A stretch of DNA of 64,000 nt from Diogma glabrata (GCA_963693315.1 OY856186.1:371778850-371842849); one strand, 5' to 3'. Positions 1 to 11,700 are shown, counted from the first letter of the stretch. The notes: generated by a model from the sequence alone, not told the origin. Numbers and translations: made by a program.

Positions 1-1957
1 ACTGCAGACGTTCCACGTCCCGATCTAACAAACTAGACTAACTTTTTCTAGCCCAGTCAAATTTTCAATTCGTTCGCTTTATATGTTTTTCAATTTCGGT
101 ATATTAACAATTACTTTTTTACGGGATGAGGGTGATAACCTCATGCTCAAACTCTTCCGGGACTTCTCCTTCAATATAATTTAAACTAACATAAGTTTTC
201 GATACCGGTGATCAGCAACCGTTTGCTCACAAAAAATAGTCTTTGAGTTGATACCGTCGTGTCTCCAAATTTAAATCTGATTATTTTGACTATTCAACAC
301 CAAAACTCAAAGATGCAATATGTTTAGTAGTTTATAGATAACGTAATTAACCATGTTTGCCGTTGGTGTAAGTTTTCAAACAACATAATGTTAATCCCTT
401 GTATATTTGCGTAAAGTAACAAGAGATTGAGATTATGTTATTTATAGATAACAATTATTTTTCGGTAAGGCCTATTATAATATATATACACTATAACAAT
501 ACTTGATGACTACGTTACGCATAACTTCAAAGCTAAAAGAATCAAGAAACCGTCTTCAAATAATTGAAATCAACCAAACGTAAGAAAATCAACTTTAACA
601 TATGATACGGAATTTACGAAATAACATATGTTATCGATGGTAAATGACAATTAAAATCAAATAACATTAAAACAAGGAAGCAATAAAATAAAAATCTTAC
701 TGACGCCATAGCCTGAGTAATTTAGCCTTCACATATTAAACCAATTTGTCGATTGTAATTGGAAAGGAGCACAAATGCCAAAATGACCATCAAACAACAA
801 AATCATATGCCATCTAGTTTCCCAATAAATTTAAAAAATCATAGTTCATTTTCAAACAACTCTTATAGAACTGATTATAACCCACCCAGTTATCTTCTAT
901 GTCATTTTAATAATAATCACTTAATTGCACAAAAGACGTTATAGTTTTTTTTCGATTGACATCAATATATTTGATATTCGTACACATAACAACGAAAATC
1001 AACTCCACTTCCATAAACTTTACAAATATATTTATTTTTTCTTTGCTGGGGGCTCGATTTAAACGTCAACTTCTCATTGGTTGTTTGATTGTATGCAGCC
1101 TTGATAATTCAAGATAATTAAATATAATGTTTAACGTGTCATTTACAAACTTTCAAACATTTTGATATTAATTTCATATAAAACCTACATGGTATGGTAT
1201 ATGATGCATACAGCTAGGAATTCGAAGGTTAATACAGCTGTTTCTTTGTACATATATTTCACTTTTTAAACACATACAATATACATACAACATATATTCG
1301 AGTCACTGGCATTATTTCGTATTTCTTTTTCGCATAGCAACAACGTTTTTTTTGAAACGTGATAGTCAAGTTTCTGTACATTTTTAGTATAACAACTAAA
1401 ATAAAAATAGGAGAATGGCTTGGAATTGAATGTCGATGACATTATGAAACTATTGTTCAAAATTTAAATTATAGATCAAAAGGGCAAATATTATTTTGAT
1501 TTTTGAGGTATAATTCTAAGCTGAATCATTTTGATTTATACTTATTAGATTATAAATTACAAAAATTATTTATGATTTTTATTCGCTGTTTCATTATTGT
1601 CTGGTTTCTAAATGAAAATTGCATTCACGAAGATCCGTCTCCAAACCACATTGTGAAGAAACTGGTTTCTGATTACACCATAAAACGAATAAAATCAAAT
1701 AAAAAAACAAAAAGTAATAAGCATTTCGATTAATAATAATTTTTAATATAAGTTTAAATTTCAAAAGATAAGGAAAGACAAAACAAATTTATTTATCAAA
1801 ATGTGTCTAATATTAGACAAATTTGTTTGTTGTTTCGATTTACAAGATTTGTTTTTCAAATTTTATTAGTTAGTAACATGATTTTATAATTCTGAATAGA
1901 ATATGTCTCAGCTTACATGTTTAGCATTCAAACATAAATATCAGTTCAACAAACTAA
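1..1957. other. Gene-free AT-rich stretch (probable SCaMC intron 4)
   Basis: I recognise no coding domain, RNA gene or terminal-repeat element here. Short ORFs near 759-944, 1266-1460 and 1503-1733 have low-complexity translations without motifs. The stretch lies downstream of SCaMC exon 4 on the minus strand, so intronic status is inferred from the missing carrier exons. Confidence 0.5.
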
Positions 1958-2047
1958 AGGTGCGTTCAATTTGACTGAAACAACTGAAAAAACAACAATT
2001 GAATTTAATTTTTCAGTTGCTTCAGTATTCAGTAATCGAACACGGCT
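1958..2047. mobile_element. Harbinger-type palindromic MITE, copy 1
   Basis: A 90-bp near-palindrome starts AGGTGCGTTCAATTTGACTG and ends in the complementary AATCGAACACGGCT. It is flanked by TAA at 1955-1957 and TAA at 2048-2050, a 3-bp target duplication. Two further copies are at 40026-40122 and 60830-60926. Three-base TA-rich duplications are typical of PIF/Harbinger elements. This copy has lost a few bases in the right arm. Confidence 0.85.
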
Positions 2048-2560
2048 TAAATATTCACGATTATATTACCAAGTAAAGTAATTTATCAGTCAACCCTCAT
2101 GCAGCATTATCTTTAAAAAACATAGCATTGTAAACACTTCAGTTAAATTCATTTCGCCGAAATATATACTATAATTAAATATAATAAAATCTTTTTGTGA
2201 AAGTAAATTTGAAATTAAATAACAAAAATATAGGGTGGTACGTACAGATTGTTTTGTTTTTCACCTTAACCAACCATCAATCTACCTTGACCTTTTCGTT
2301 AGAACTCGATCAGAATTTAACCAGGCAAAACGAAAAATTATCTGTGGCTCGATTAATGATGCAATACCCCCAGCTGATCCAAAAACTCACGGTAGTGGGG
2401 CAATTGAAAATCTCTTGATCGTTCAATACACGAATTTAGAAGTATAGCGCAAGGCAACAACAGCCTGTCTCGCAGAAAGACAGCACATTGTCCTTTTATT
2501 ATTGCACTCTGTAGTCTGTAAACTCTAACACCTAAAAAGAGAACAACATACAATTTTTCG
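2048..2560. other. No recognised gene
   Basis: AT-rich sequence with overlapping short ORFs on both strands (2197-2447 plus, 2353-2553 minus) whose translations show no domain. Nothing else was recognised. Confidence 0.4.
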
Positions 2561-2569
2561 ACTTGTTGC

Positions 2570-3060
2570 GTACACCAATAAAAAAAAGTCGGTCAAGTGT
2601 GAATAAAAGTTCCTCGCCGAGAGTTCCGCGAACATTGAAAAACAAAATATCAAAAATAGTTACCAAAAAGTTGTGTTGCAAAGTCCTTATATTGCTGGCC
2701 CCTAGGCACGGCACATAAAAATGAATTTTTGCTCATGTCATTAGTAATGTCAATTGAAAATTGATCGAAATGATACAAAAAATTCTACATCGGTTTAAAT
2801 CTTACCCATAAATAAAAGAGTCGGAAAAGTGCGAATATAACTCGCTCGCCGAGGGTTCCGTGTGGATAATATTCCACACGGAACAAAAAATTTTCACATT
2901 TTTGAAAATAAGTCGAAAACGCACCGTTGCACCGTGCACTCGTGAACTGCAAAATTAATTGTTGTGGATTAGAAAAAAATCACTTTTCATATGACACCCC
3001 TTGTCAAGGTCAAACATAATATTTTTTCAAAATTTCTACTCTCAACTCTTTCCAAATAAC
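2570..3060 (+). repeat. Old arthropod GGGTTCCG repeat, left part(s)
   Basis: Two degenerate copies of a left end are visible: AAAGTCGGTCAAGTGTGAAT followed by GAGAGTTCCG near 2586-2630, and AGTCGGAAAAGTGCGAATAT followed by GAGGGTTCCGTG near 2819-2865. I recall this as a very widespread arthropod repeat whose right end reads CGGAACCCTAAAAA. Exactly that right end occurs at 7747-7760, beyond the gypsy element, so the gypsy appears to have landed inside this repeat. Confidence 0.5.
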
Positions 3061-3155
3061 ATTTTAAATGATGAGCCGAACGCTATAGTTTTCATTTAAT
3101 CTTTACAACATTTGTTATTTCCTATAACCGTGAATTTTTTTAAATTTTTTCTTTT

Positions 3156-3448
3156 GTAATTGTAATGTATAATTAATTCATTTTGATTAACATGTATTGT
3201 AAAATTGTAATGTATAATTAATTCATTTCCATTAACAATGTATTGTAAATTATAAACATCAAATAACGAATAAAGAACCGCTTATTTTTAATAATATCTT
3301 TTAAGTATGTAAAATTAAAATCAGTCGATATTTATAATCCACATTGTAAATACAAAATAAAGTATCCTGTGAATAAATAAAAGTGCATTTATTAATCAGT
3401 GTTTCAATTAAGTTTCACTTAAAATAGTATAACTAAATATACTATAAT
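3156..3448 (+). repeat. Probable 5' LTR of gypsy copy 1
   Basis: The end is placed at ATAAT immediately before the primer-binding site; the LTR of gypsy copy 2 ends the same way. Polyadenylation-like AATAAA motifs occur near 3271, 3356 and 3373. The start is a guess (TG at 3155-3156), because no 3' LTR remains for comparison. Confidence 0.45.
3159..3249. repeat. Two-unit 45-bp tandem duplication
   Basis: Units at 3159-3203 and 3204-3249 both begin ATTGTAATGTATAATTAATT and end in TGTATTGTAAA. They differ by a few substitutions and one inserted base. The duplication lies within the presumed 5' LTR. Confidence 0.8.
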
Positions 3449-3463
3449 TTGGCGACGAAGATT
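3449..3463 (+). other. Retrotransposon primer-binding site
   Basis: TTGGCGACGAAGATT directly follows the presumed LTR end. TGGCG-type sequences at this place are the usual tRNA primer site in insect gypsy elements. The exact tRNA was not determined. Confidence 0.5.
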
Positions 3464-3551
3464 AACTATAATAGTGTCTTTGTGTAATTTGTTTAAAGTG
3501 CAAAAATAAGAACATAAAAAGAAAAAAATAATAATTAATTGTTTTGTTAAA

Positions 3552-4796
3552 ATGTCGCACTTTTTTAGCAAAATTGAACAGTTTGAGCCGAATGATGATT
3601 TTGAGGTCTGTACGGAAAGATTGGAGATATTTTTTACCGTAAACAAGGTAAAAGATGACGACAAAACCATGATGTTCCTGAGCATAGTTGGTAAGAACAC
3701 CTTTGCAATTTTAAAATCATTAGTACAACCAGCAAAGCCTTCTGAAAAGAAATATGAAGCGCTTATTTCTGCTTTACGTGAGCATTTTTCACCGCGATTG
3801 AATAAAAAAGCGGAGCGATTCAAATTTCATAAGGCCAAGCAAGAAGAAGGTGAAACAATTACGGGATATATCATTCGTCTAAAATTATTAACACAAACCT
3901 GCAATTTTGGTGATTATCTTAAAATTAAATTACCAAACGAAAACGTGGCCGAAGGTCAAGCTATCAAATCGGTATTGATCCAAGCTATTGATGATGCACT
4001 TACAGACAAATTTATAGTCGGACTTCGTAGTGAAGAAATTCAAAGAGCACTTTTAAATGATGTCAGTCTAGATTTTGAGAAATGCTGTAATATTGCTTTA
4101 AATATGGAAATGTCTAGAAATGAAGTTAAAGCTATTCAACCATCAGCATCATCGATTAATCAAATTGAAAGGAGTGATTCAAAATTAAATTATCGTCAGT
4201 CTCGAGCTAGAAATCGTTTGAAATTTAGAATGCGGAGTAAGAGTCCAAGTGCTGAAGGTCGTCATTCATTGGGAAAATGTCATCGCTGTGGAAGATATCA
4301 TGATGTCGAGAAATGTCCAGCTGTAAATTGGGAATGTTTCATATGCAATAAGAAAGGGCATACCTCTAAAGTATGTCGGAATAGAAGAAGAATTCAGTAT
4401 ATTCAAATTAATTCCATAAATTCAGAATGTGATGTACAAATGTTAGTCGTCGAAGGTCAACAGCTGATAATGGATATTGATACGGGATCTTGTGTGTCAG
4501 TAATAAGTCAAGGAGAGTATAATTCAAAACTTTCTTTTATTCAAATTGAACCAATATCGCATTCTTTGTTTTCAATTACAGATCAAAATATTCAAGCAAT
4601 TGGAAAAATCAATGTCAGTGTGAAGTTTTTCCAAAAGGAACATAAATTGGAATTGATCATTATCGAATCGGAAGAATATTTCAAGTCACTATTAGGACGA
4701 AATTGGTTAGACATTTTGGTTCCAGATTGGAAAGGAAAAATTTTCAGCAAATCAACAATAATTATATGGTATGTTACAATAACACTAGCATATTAG
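3552..4796 (+). CDS. gag-pro: Gag-protease polyprotein of gypsy copy 1
   Basis: Uninterrupted 414-codon ORF starting 104 bases after the primer-binding site. The N-terminal 230 residues resemble gypsy Gag (an EIFFTVNKV-type capsid segment near residues 25-33). Two zinc knuckles follow: CX2CX3HX4C at residues 243-255 and CX2CX4HX4C at 262-275, with a basic RNRRR tail. A retropepsin-type aspartic protease follows, with DTGS at 310-313 and a LLGRNWLD motif near the C-terminus. The first knuckle is one residue short of the standard CCHC spacing. Gag would pack element RNA and the protease would cut the polyprotein. Pol lies in the -1 frame and overlaps from about 4703. I saw no canonical slippery heptamer, so the shift may be programmed or simply decay. 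The open frame contrasts with the damaged pol. Confidence 0.85.
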   Translation: MSHFFSKIEQFEPNDDFEVCTERLEIFFTVNKVKDDDKTMMFLSIVGKNTFAILKSLVQPAKPSEKKYEALISALREHFSPRLNKKAERFKFHKAKQEEGETITGYIIRLKLLTQTCNFGDYLKIKLPNENVAEGQAIKSVLIQAIDDALTDKFIVGLRSEEIQRALLNDVSLDFEKCCNIALNMEMSRNEVKAIQPSASSINQIERSDSKLNYRQSRARNRLKFRMRSKSPSAEGRHSLGKCHRCGRYHDVEKCPAVNWECFICNKKGHTSKVCRNRRRIQYIQINSINSECDVQMLVVEGQQLIMDIDTGSCVSVISQGEYNSKLSFIQIEPISHSLFSITDQNIQAIGKINVSVKFFQKEHKLELIIIESEEYFKSLLGRNWLDILVPDWKGKIFSKSTIIIWYVTITLAY

Positions 4797-5734
4797 TTAT
4801 AATAAATGAAAAATATCCAGACATTTTAAATTCGCAACCGTCTCGTTCGATTCGTGGTTACGAAGCGGAAATAATCCTTAAGGAAGATGTCAAACCAATA
4901 TTCCATAAGGCGTATACGGTCCCCTTAAGATTGAAAGATGATGTGGAAAATGAAATAAAACGGTTATGTGATGAGGATATGTTAGTCCCTGTTAAATACA
5001 GTCAATGGGCCAGTCCTATTGTAGTGGTTCCAAAGTCGTCTGGGAAAATTCGTCTCTGTATTGATTGTCGTGTGACAATCAATAAATACATTCACACTGA
5101 GCATTACCCTTTTCCCAATATAGAAGACATTTTTGCAAGTCTAACGAATTCCAGTTATTTCCGCGTCATCAATTTATCGGGTGCTTATCAGCAACTAATA
5201 GTTTCGGAAAAGTCACGTCCTCTTTTAACAATACTCATAAGGGTCTTTTTCAATATAAGAGTATCATGCGCTCCTTCGATCTTTCAGTCGGCGATGGATC
5301 AGGTATTGATTAATTTAAAAGGAGTGTTTTGTTATTTGGACGATATCCTAATTGGTGGTGAAACCTTAGAAGTATGTAAGTCAAGATGCTTTGAAGTTCT
5401 GCAAAGAATCCATGAATTCAATATCACCATAAATTTAAATAAATGCAAATTTTTAGAAACACCTGTAGATTATTTAGGTCACACTCTGTCAAAAGAAGGT
5501 CTAAGTCCCAACAAGGAAAAAGTCAAAGCTATTGTGGAAGCTCCTGCCCCACAAAATTTACAACAGCTTCAGTCATACCTTGGTCTTCTTAATTATTACG
5601 GAAGATTTATCCCCAATATGTCAATGGAGTTAAAGGATATGTATAAGTTACTCCATAAAGATACACCATACGAATGGTCTGAGGAAATTCAACAGTGTTT
5701 TGAAAGGAGCAAAAAGTTAATACTGGGTCAATAA
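4703..5734 (+). pseudogene. pol: Damaged reverse transcriptase of gypsy copy 1
   Basis: The translation shows a Ty3/gypsy RT: WASPIVVVPKSSGKIRLCID, a YLDDILIGG catalytic box and the YLGHTLSKEGL and YYGRFIPN segments. Real pol similarity begins near codon 15; the annotated methionine is only where the frame opens. Three defects are visible. The palm motif A aspartate is asparagine (RVINLSGAYQQ instead of the usual ID). A compensated frameshift plus small deletion near 5228-5275 removes the conserved segment before APSIFQSAMDQ. A one-base shift at about 5726 ends the frame before RNase H. Polymerase function is therefore lost. Confidence 0.85.
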
Positions 5735-5768
5735 TATTTTAGAGCTATATGATCCGAATAAACCTATA

Positions 5769-7400
5769 GTGATTGCGACAGATGCAAGTTCTTATGGCGT
5801 GGGCGCTGTCTTATCGCGTATCGTCAATGGTATAGAAAAACCGGTATTCTTTATATGTACAACTTTGAGTCCATCTGAGAAAAATTACTCGCAGATTCAT
5901 CGAGAGGCCCTTGCTATTATATTTGCGGTTAAAAGATTCCACAAATATATTTTTGGTAGATCGTTTAAAATTTGCACTGACCATCAACCTCTGAAAGAAA
6001 TTTTCAGTCCTAATAAGAGAAATGGCGGTGTAGCTGCTGCTCGACTTCAACGATGGGCAGTGATTTTATCATTATATGATTATTTTATAGAGTATAGACG
6101 TAGTGCACAAATGGCCAATGCTGATGCGCTGTCACGTTTACCCATTGAGGGAAAAACAGAAATAGATAGATTCAAGCTTGTCAAATTTATAGATTCATCG
6201 CATGTAAGTCCAATCTCGTTAAAAGAAATTGCCAAGGAAACGGCAAATGATAAAATTCTTAAAAATGTCTTTAAATATGTTAAATCAGGATGGCCAAGAC
6301 AAAGTGATCATGATATTATTTCTTATTATAGAAAAAGGGTCAGCTTAAATACGGATGAAGAATGTCTTTTTTATGGGGATAGAGTAGTAATCCCAGTGAA
6401 GTATCAAAGTCGTGTGTTAGAGTCTATACATAGTATGAATCACATTGGTATGGTAAAAATGAAAATTGTAGCTCGATTTTACGTATGGTGGGACAAAATA
6501 GATTCAGATATAGAAGGTTTTGTTAAAAGGTGTGCCCAATGTCAGCAAATAGCGCCAGTTCCAAAAGAAGTGGTAACGTCAAACTGGATAGAGCCAGATT
6601 CACCCTTCGAACGAATTCATATAGATTTCTTTTATTTTTCTAAATTAAAATTTCTTATCATTCTCGATGCTAAGACTAAATATGTCGATGTTATTTTGAT
6701 GCAAAGTCTAACCGCATCAGTTTTAATTCATAAATTAAAGAAATTTTTCGCAGTCTTTGGACTGTCTAAAATATTAGTCAGTGGCAATGGTTCTCCATTT
6801 AACTCATTTGAATGTCGAAAGTTTTTTAAAAAGAGCGACATCAATGCCTTAAAAACTCCCGCTTATCACCCACAATCGAACGGACAAGGAGAGAGATATC
6901 AGACTGTCAAATCAGCGTTCAAAAAATTTTTAATGGAAAATCATAAATTAGATATTTTTGATTCTATTGAAAAATTCCTATTCAATCAAAGAAACCTTTC
7001 AAATATGCCAACAGGGGACAAACGTCCACTGAATTGATTTTTTCATTTAAACCAAAAATTTTGCTAGATAATTTGAATGATAAAAAACGCGTCAGGTTCA
7101 ATTTAGATAAGAGTTTCAGGATAAAATTGTTAACAAAAGAAAAGATAAATCTCAAAATAATAATTTTAAGAAATTCTATTTTCATGACAATAATTTCAAA
7201 AATAAAAAGAGTAGTCAATTTTTAGAGCGAGAAAATATTTTATATAGGAATCATTTCAAACAATATGTTAAATGGATTCCTGCGGTAATTATTCGTAGAG
7301 TCAGTTACTTTTTATATGAAATTAAGGTAAATAAAAATTCAAGAATTGTGCATAAAAATCAAATTAGGAGATCTAGTCTCCTAAATATACTATAGTAATG
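5769..7400 (+). pseudogene. pol: RNase H and damaged integrase of gypsy copy 1
   Basis: The main frame is 5769-7037. It holds an RNase H domain (ATDASSYGVGAVLS, HREALAI and CTDHQPLKE carry the acidic residues), then an integrase. The integrase has an HHCC zinc site (HSMNH...CAQC, residues about 218-258), the first core aspartate in RIHIDFF, and the glutamate-bearing HPQSNGQGERY. The second core aspartate is glycine (VSGNGSPF where VSDNG is usual), so strand transfer should be dead. A shift near 7030 moves the C-terminal basic tail into the other frame (7034-7225) and beyond to about 7395, where the frame ends. Confidence 0.8.
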
Positions 7401-8170
7401 TTCGAAGTTAAGAGGGATGGTGACAGGCAAAAAACTCACGTTTTTGGCAATAACTCAAAAACTAAGCAATCGAAAATTCATTGAAATTTTTTTTGGAAAT
7501 ATTACCATCTATTTTGATTTTTCTAAATGAAACTCGGTCCTTAAAAAAACTTTTGTTTTACTATCTCCTAATACAGATCAAAACAAATGTTTACAATTTT
7601 TTGTAATCAGCATTCAATATGGACAAACACATTTTAAGACTGAAGAAAATTTCAAGTTGTAGCACTTACAGTTTGTGAGAAAATTGATTACGTAGATATT
7701 CGGACGGACACCGGTCTCACCAATAGGTTTTTACTTTTTCAAAGTACGGAACCCTAAAAATGGTTTAAATTTGAAAATACATTGTCAATATATAAATAAT
7801 AATTCAATAATAATTGACAATAATTCAAAAACTGTGCATCGCAAAATTCTAAAAAACATACCAATGTTTCTTAAATAAAGTGTTCTTTGAAATAACACCA
7901 CTCGCCACTTCCATCCCCTAAATACATCAAACTAGAATTATTTTACAGTTCGCTAGATTTTTCGTTAAAAATTTATCAAACTTCAGGTCTCTGTGAATTT
8001 TTTCAAATTTTTCTGTCAATCAACGTCGAAACTCAGGGAGGGACATACAAAAAGTTGCTTTTTTGAGCCAACAACTCAAAAACGGTGCACTGCAAAATTA
8101 TACAAAAAATTGCATTGGTTGTAAGATCAAGTTCTCTTTCAAATGACATCCCAATTGACCGGAGTTTAAA
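7400..8170 (+). repeat. Degenerate direct repeats and right end of the GGGTTCCG repeat
   Basis: Related blocks near 7448, 7815 and 8071 share an ACTCAAAAAC...GCAAAATT core, and the block at 2930-3010 left of the gypsy is of the same kind. At 7640-7763 the sequence reads like the right end of a common arthropod repeat, with GACGGACACCGG followed by ACGGAACCCTAAAAA. There is no coding content. Confidence 0.5.
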
Positions 8171-8579
8171 TGGTGTTTTTACCCCTTCTCAATCCCACCT
8201 CCTTAATAAATATAATTAGTATCAGGAATTATTGTTTCTCGATATTATCCAAGAACATATACAAGCAACTGACCATAAGGATTGTTTCAGACAACTGCAA
8301 AGCATTATCACATGTTTTCATACTAGCATATCCAAATGGTATAAATCAAATATTTGATACACGTGCAGTACTTAGTATATATATTAATATTGCTGACACG
8401 ATAAACCGGCATTTCGATAATGCTGAAAGTAGAGTGAAAAGTAAGTTTCAATTAGAGTGAAATATTCGAAAAAATGCGAGTCAGTTCCTTGAGTTAAGAA
8501 TATACGTATGAGTGTTTAGCGAAGCCATGTTAATCATAATCATATTTTTTTAAAAAATGCCAATATTTACTCCAATATA
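8171..8579. other. No recognised gene
   Basis: A 96-codon ORF at 8170-8460 (plus) has no recognisable motif and begins inside repeat sequence. I treat it as chance. Confidence 0.4.
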
Positions 8580-9113
8580 TGGTTACAATTCTACATAATC
8601 GCAACGACATACAAAACAAATAGTTTTTAATCTCAATTTCCCCTGTACAATATTTTTTCACTAACAAAACTGAAATCAACATGTGATACTGTTTCCAAGA
8701 AAAAGGGTCGAAGAAACAAACACATTAAATAAAATACATGTAAAATAATGACGTCGATTATTCTCAGACTTTCTTGAGTTTTTTTCGTAAAAAAATTTTG
8801 GATTTCCTGGAATATTTCAGAAATTAAGCAGAATTGTATTATAGGAATTCCTTTTGCATATCGATATATGCGCAAGTGTAGTTAAATTGAAATTTTGTTA
8901 AGTGAAATTTATTTGTAAGCAAAATTTGTTATAGAAATATTGTGCATTATTTTAGAGTTTAGACGGTATGTTATACTGGGAAATTCTACAATCAACCGTT
9001 AGAGTTTCTGAAGATATTGGATCAATATTCTAGATAGGAATATTGCTTGCTGTTTTCCTCTTGTTAAACCGTAAAAGAGTTGAAGACGTAATAAAAACCG
9101 GTGTTTTCACTTA
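8580..9113 (+). repeat. LTR of family B, left copy
   Basis: Positions 8580-8900 align by eye with 10601-10900 and 63560-63850. Shared landmarks are the TGxTTAC start, ATACAAAAC, TACAATATTT, GAAATTAAGCAGAATTGT and AGGAATTCCTTTTG. The right boundary is approximate; it is placed before the segment TTACTAATCAGTGATCGAAT, which may hold the primer site. Confidence 0.7.
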
Positions 9114-9214
9114 CTAATCAGTGATCGAATCAAAAAGGAATTTTGAGAACAACGGTTATCGAATTGAGAGTAAGGCCGATTCGAGGAAGATAGAAGAACG
9201 TGAAAACATTGATG

Positions 9215-10600
9215 TCAACTAAAGGATCCTGAGCTAAAATAGTACTAGAACAACGAAAATTGTCCGGAATTAAACGTGAATTAATGCTACGACTTCGAGA
9301 AGGTATGAAAGCCGGCGAAATTGGGGGAGAGAGTTAACAATTTGGATTAATTATAACAAATACTGATATAATAGCAGTTGACGAGGAGAAAATTTTAGTT
9401 GGGGAAATAATTACTTCATAGGTGGTAATGAAAACAAAAATTCGATTTCACTCAAATAATGCTGCCAATTCAAAGATTCGGAGTGAAATTCATGATTTTG
9501 AGCCTAAAGTTTTAACGAAAGTTGGTGATTTGGAGTAGAGGTTGCAAGATGTTGAATGAAACTGCTGAAATTACTACACATTTGGTTCCATTAACAGCAA
9601 ATATTCCTTCAAGTTCCATCAATTGGTCTTAATGTTTGGAACGCCGAAAACCGTCTTGCTACATTGATAATTGCGCACAAAGAAGCAGATGAAACATTAT
9701 AAGCGGTGCGAGAAAACGACTGAAAAATTTATGCGGAAGTAATGAATGCATTGGAACGAAAACACGATAGAGACCATAAAACACAGTTGTGTAGAATCAA
9801 CCTTAAGAGTCGCTTATAGATAAACGGGGAATTCGCCAGCATTTTGCATCGACAGTGGATCGGCTTATACATTTGGCACACTCGGTTACTTCTGCGTATT
9901 TTATGTAGGAGATGAAGATCGAGGCGTTCATTGACGGTATTCAAGATCCAGGAACCAGAATAACAGTAATGGTAACACCTAAGGTGACGTTCTATGAAAC
10001 AGTCACATACGCAATGCGTTGTAAGATTTCACATCAGATCCAGGGTCCGTGATGAAGAGGGTCACATGTCACGAGAGTGCAGGAAGAATGGGGCAGCACA
10101 GAGGTTGTCGTCTTTTGAAAAGGGAAGCGGAGCTGAAGAAAAGGATCACGTTTTGTTAAGGGGCTGCAGTAGGAAACTCCTGTGTTGGAAAATCGGCTCA
10201 TATTGTAGAAATCGGCTCATATCTCACAGGACTGCTGGGCTGGAACAGGAAGCGTGACACATCTTCATCAACGAAAGTCCGTTGAAGTTAAAACTGCGAA
10301 ACCAAGAAGTGAAGAGAATGTTATCAACATTCCAATTTTATGAATGACAGTAAATGTTGAAAGTTTGGTGGTGTACTTAAGGGTTAAAGATAAAGAGAAG
10401 ATAAAGATAAAGAGAAAGTTAATAACAAGCCAGACACATCAAGATGGGTCGATAATGAACAAAGTGATGGCCAAGGATTTAAAAAGGGGCGGAAAGTACT
10501 GCTAAACAACATGCGATATAGGACAAACAAAAGCTTGGATTTAACATTTGGAAAAGAGATTTAGAACCTGTTCGGGACGAACAAGCTTAGGTGGAGGCAA
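9215..10600 (+). pseudogene. Decayed gag of LTR family B
   Basis: Stop-ridden sequence between the two family-B LTRs. Readable pieces are LSGIKRELMLRLREGMK near 9260 (SAP-like start), AFIDGIQDPGTRI near 9928 (a conserved gypsy-type Gag segment) and EGHMSRECRKNG near 10060 (half of a CCHC zinc knuckle). I see no protease, RT or integrase, so the element is a gag-only remnant with most of pol deleted. GTGGAGGCAA just before 10601 resembles a polypurine tract. Confidence 0.65.
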
Positions 10601-10925
10601 TGTTACGACTCTACTTAATCGCAATGACATACAAAACAAAATTATATTCCATCTGAATTTTCCCTATACAATATTTCAACCACTCTTCAAAGTGTGATAT
10701 TTTTTTTCAAGAAAAAGGGTAGAGAAACAAAAAAATTAAATAAAATACGTGCAAAATAATGACGTCTCTTATTCTGAATTTCTCTAGTTTTCTTTCTAAA
10801 GAGATTGACCTCGAGTAATCGAGAAATTAAGCAGAATTGTTTTTAAGGAATTCCTTTTGGAGAACGAGATATAGTCAAAATTTAAATTGTGTTAAGTGAA
10901 ATTGTAAAAAAAGTAATATAGTACA
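10601..10925 (+). repeat. LTR of family B, right copy
   Basis: Begins TGTTACGACTCTACTTAATC directly after the GTGGAGGCAA polypurine-like stretch, the normal arrangement for a 3' LTR. It matches 8580-8900 with many substitutions and small indels, indicating an old insertion. It appears cut at its 3' side by the element at 10926. Confidence 0.7.
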
Positions 10926-10995
10926 TTTTGCTAGAAGAGATGAAAACGCAGCTTTTTCGCGAGTGAAAATTTATTTACTAGACGCGTTAGCGTCA
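10926..10995 (+). mobile_element. Half copy of the TTTCCTAC palindromic MITE
   Basis: GAAGAGATGAAAACGCAG..TTTCGCGAGTGAAAAT..GACGCGTTAGCGTC parallels the left half of the element at 40343-40464. The complementary right half is missing. Confidence 0.5.
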
Positions 10996-11079
10996 CGTCC
11001 CCGATACAAAATAGACGTTGCCATGGATCCTCTCAAAAATTCAAATTCTTATGTGAACCAACCAACTTTACCATCTGCA

Positions 11080-11700
11080 ACATCAACATTACTAGACTGG
11101 TAAACGCCACACACATTGATCGCATTCTCAGCAATTTTGCAAACTACACAATATGAACAGATAGGAAAATAAGTGATCACAACACAATGATCCTTGAACT
11201 AAATCTTAGCATGAATCGGGACACAAAATATGTTATACATAAAACCGTAATAATTGACTACAATTAAGAAAAGACTGCTCTCGTAATCAAATTCATGAAT
11301 TCCAATATTGTACAGTTTCAGAATTCTGACGATCTTTGCGAGTACCTTGTAATCAACTTAAGGGAAATCATAAAAAAATCCACAACAATAGAGGAAAAAA
11401 ACTTAAGGCGAAATTCTTTTTATGCCCATGGATAAATTCGGATACTATTAAACTAATTAAACGGAAAAACAACCTTCGAAAGAAACTGGAAAAGAATCCG
11501 AGTGATTTCAAATTACAGAATGAAGTGACGAATATTAGTAATCTGCTTAGCAATTGCTTGAATGGCCTACGAAACAACTACTACACTGAAAAATTTGGTA
11601 AGATCAGAGGTGACCCCAAGGACACCTGGAGGGAAATCAATAGCGTAATCGGTAGACAGCACGAAACAGTCATAAAAAAATAACAATTAACAGAGGACAC
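11080..11700 (+). pseudogene. LINE fragment: endonuclease end and linker
   Basis: An SDHNTMILELNL-type endonuclease C-terminus (near 11175) is followed by a 115-codon open stretch (11336-11683). This holds PWINSDTIKLIKRKNNLRKK and YYTEKFGKIRGDPKDTWREI. That is the lysine-rich linker between endonuclease and reverse transcriptase in CR1/L2/Daphne-like LINEs. The RT itself is absent, so this is an internal fragment. Confidence 0.6.

Larger units (their letters stand above)
3156..7400 (+). mobile_element. Ty3/gypsy-type LTR retrotransposon, copy 1 (defective)
   Basis: The order is probable 5' LTR, primer-binding site, gag-protease ORF, reverse transcriptase, RNase H and integrase, which is the Ty3/gypsy order. 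No 3' LTR matching the 5' one was found, so the right end is truncated or replaced. Gag and protease are open, but pol has frameshifts, a deletion around the RT core and two substituted catalytic aspartates, so it is not autonomous. A related copy lies at 24729-27547. Confidence 0.85.

Noticed and set aside
7034..7225. Independent small ORF after the integrase frame
   Set aside because: It is the frameshifted integrase tail of gypsy copy 1 (FSFKPKILLDNLN matches the same segment in copy 2).
8170..8460. 96-codon ORF as a host gene
   Set aside because: Begins within degenerate repeats, no domain, no splice or expression clue.
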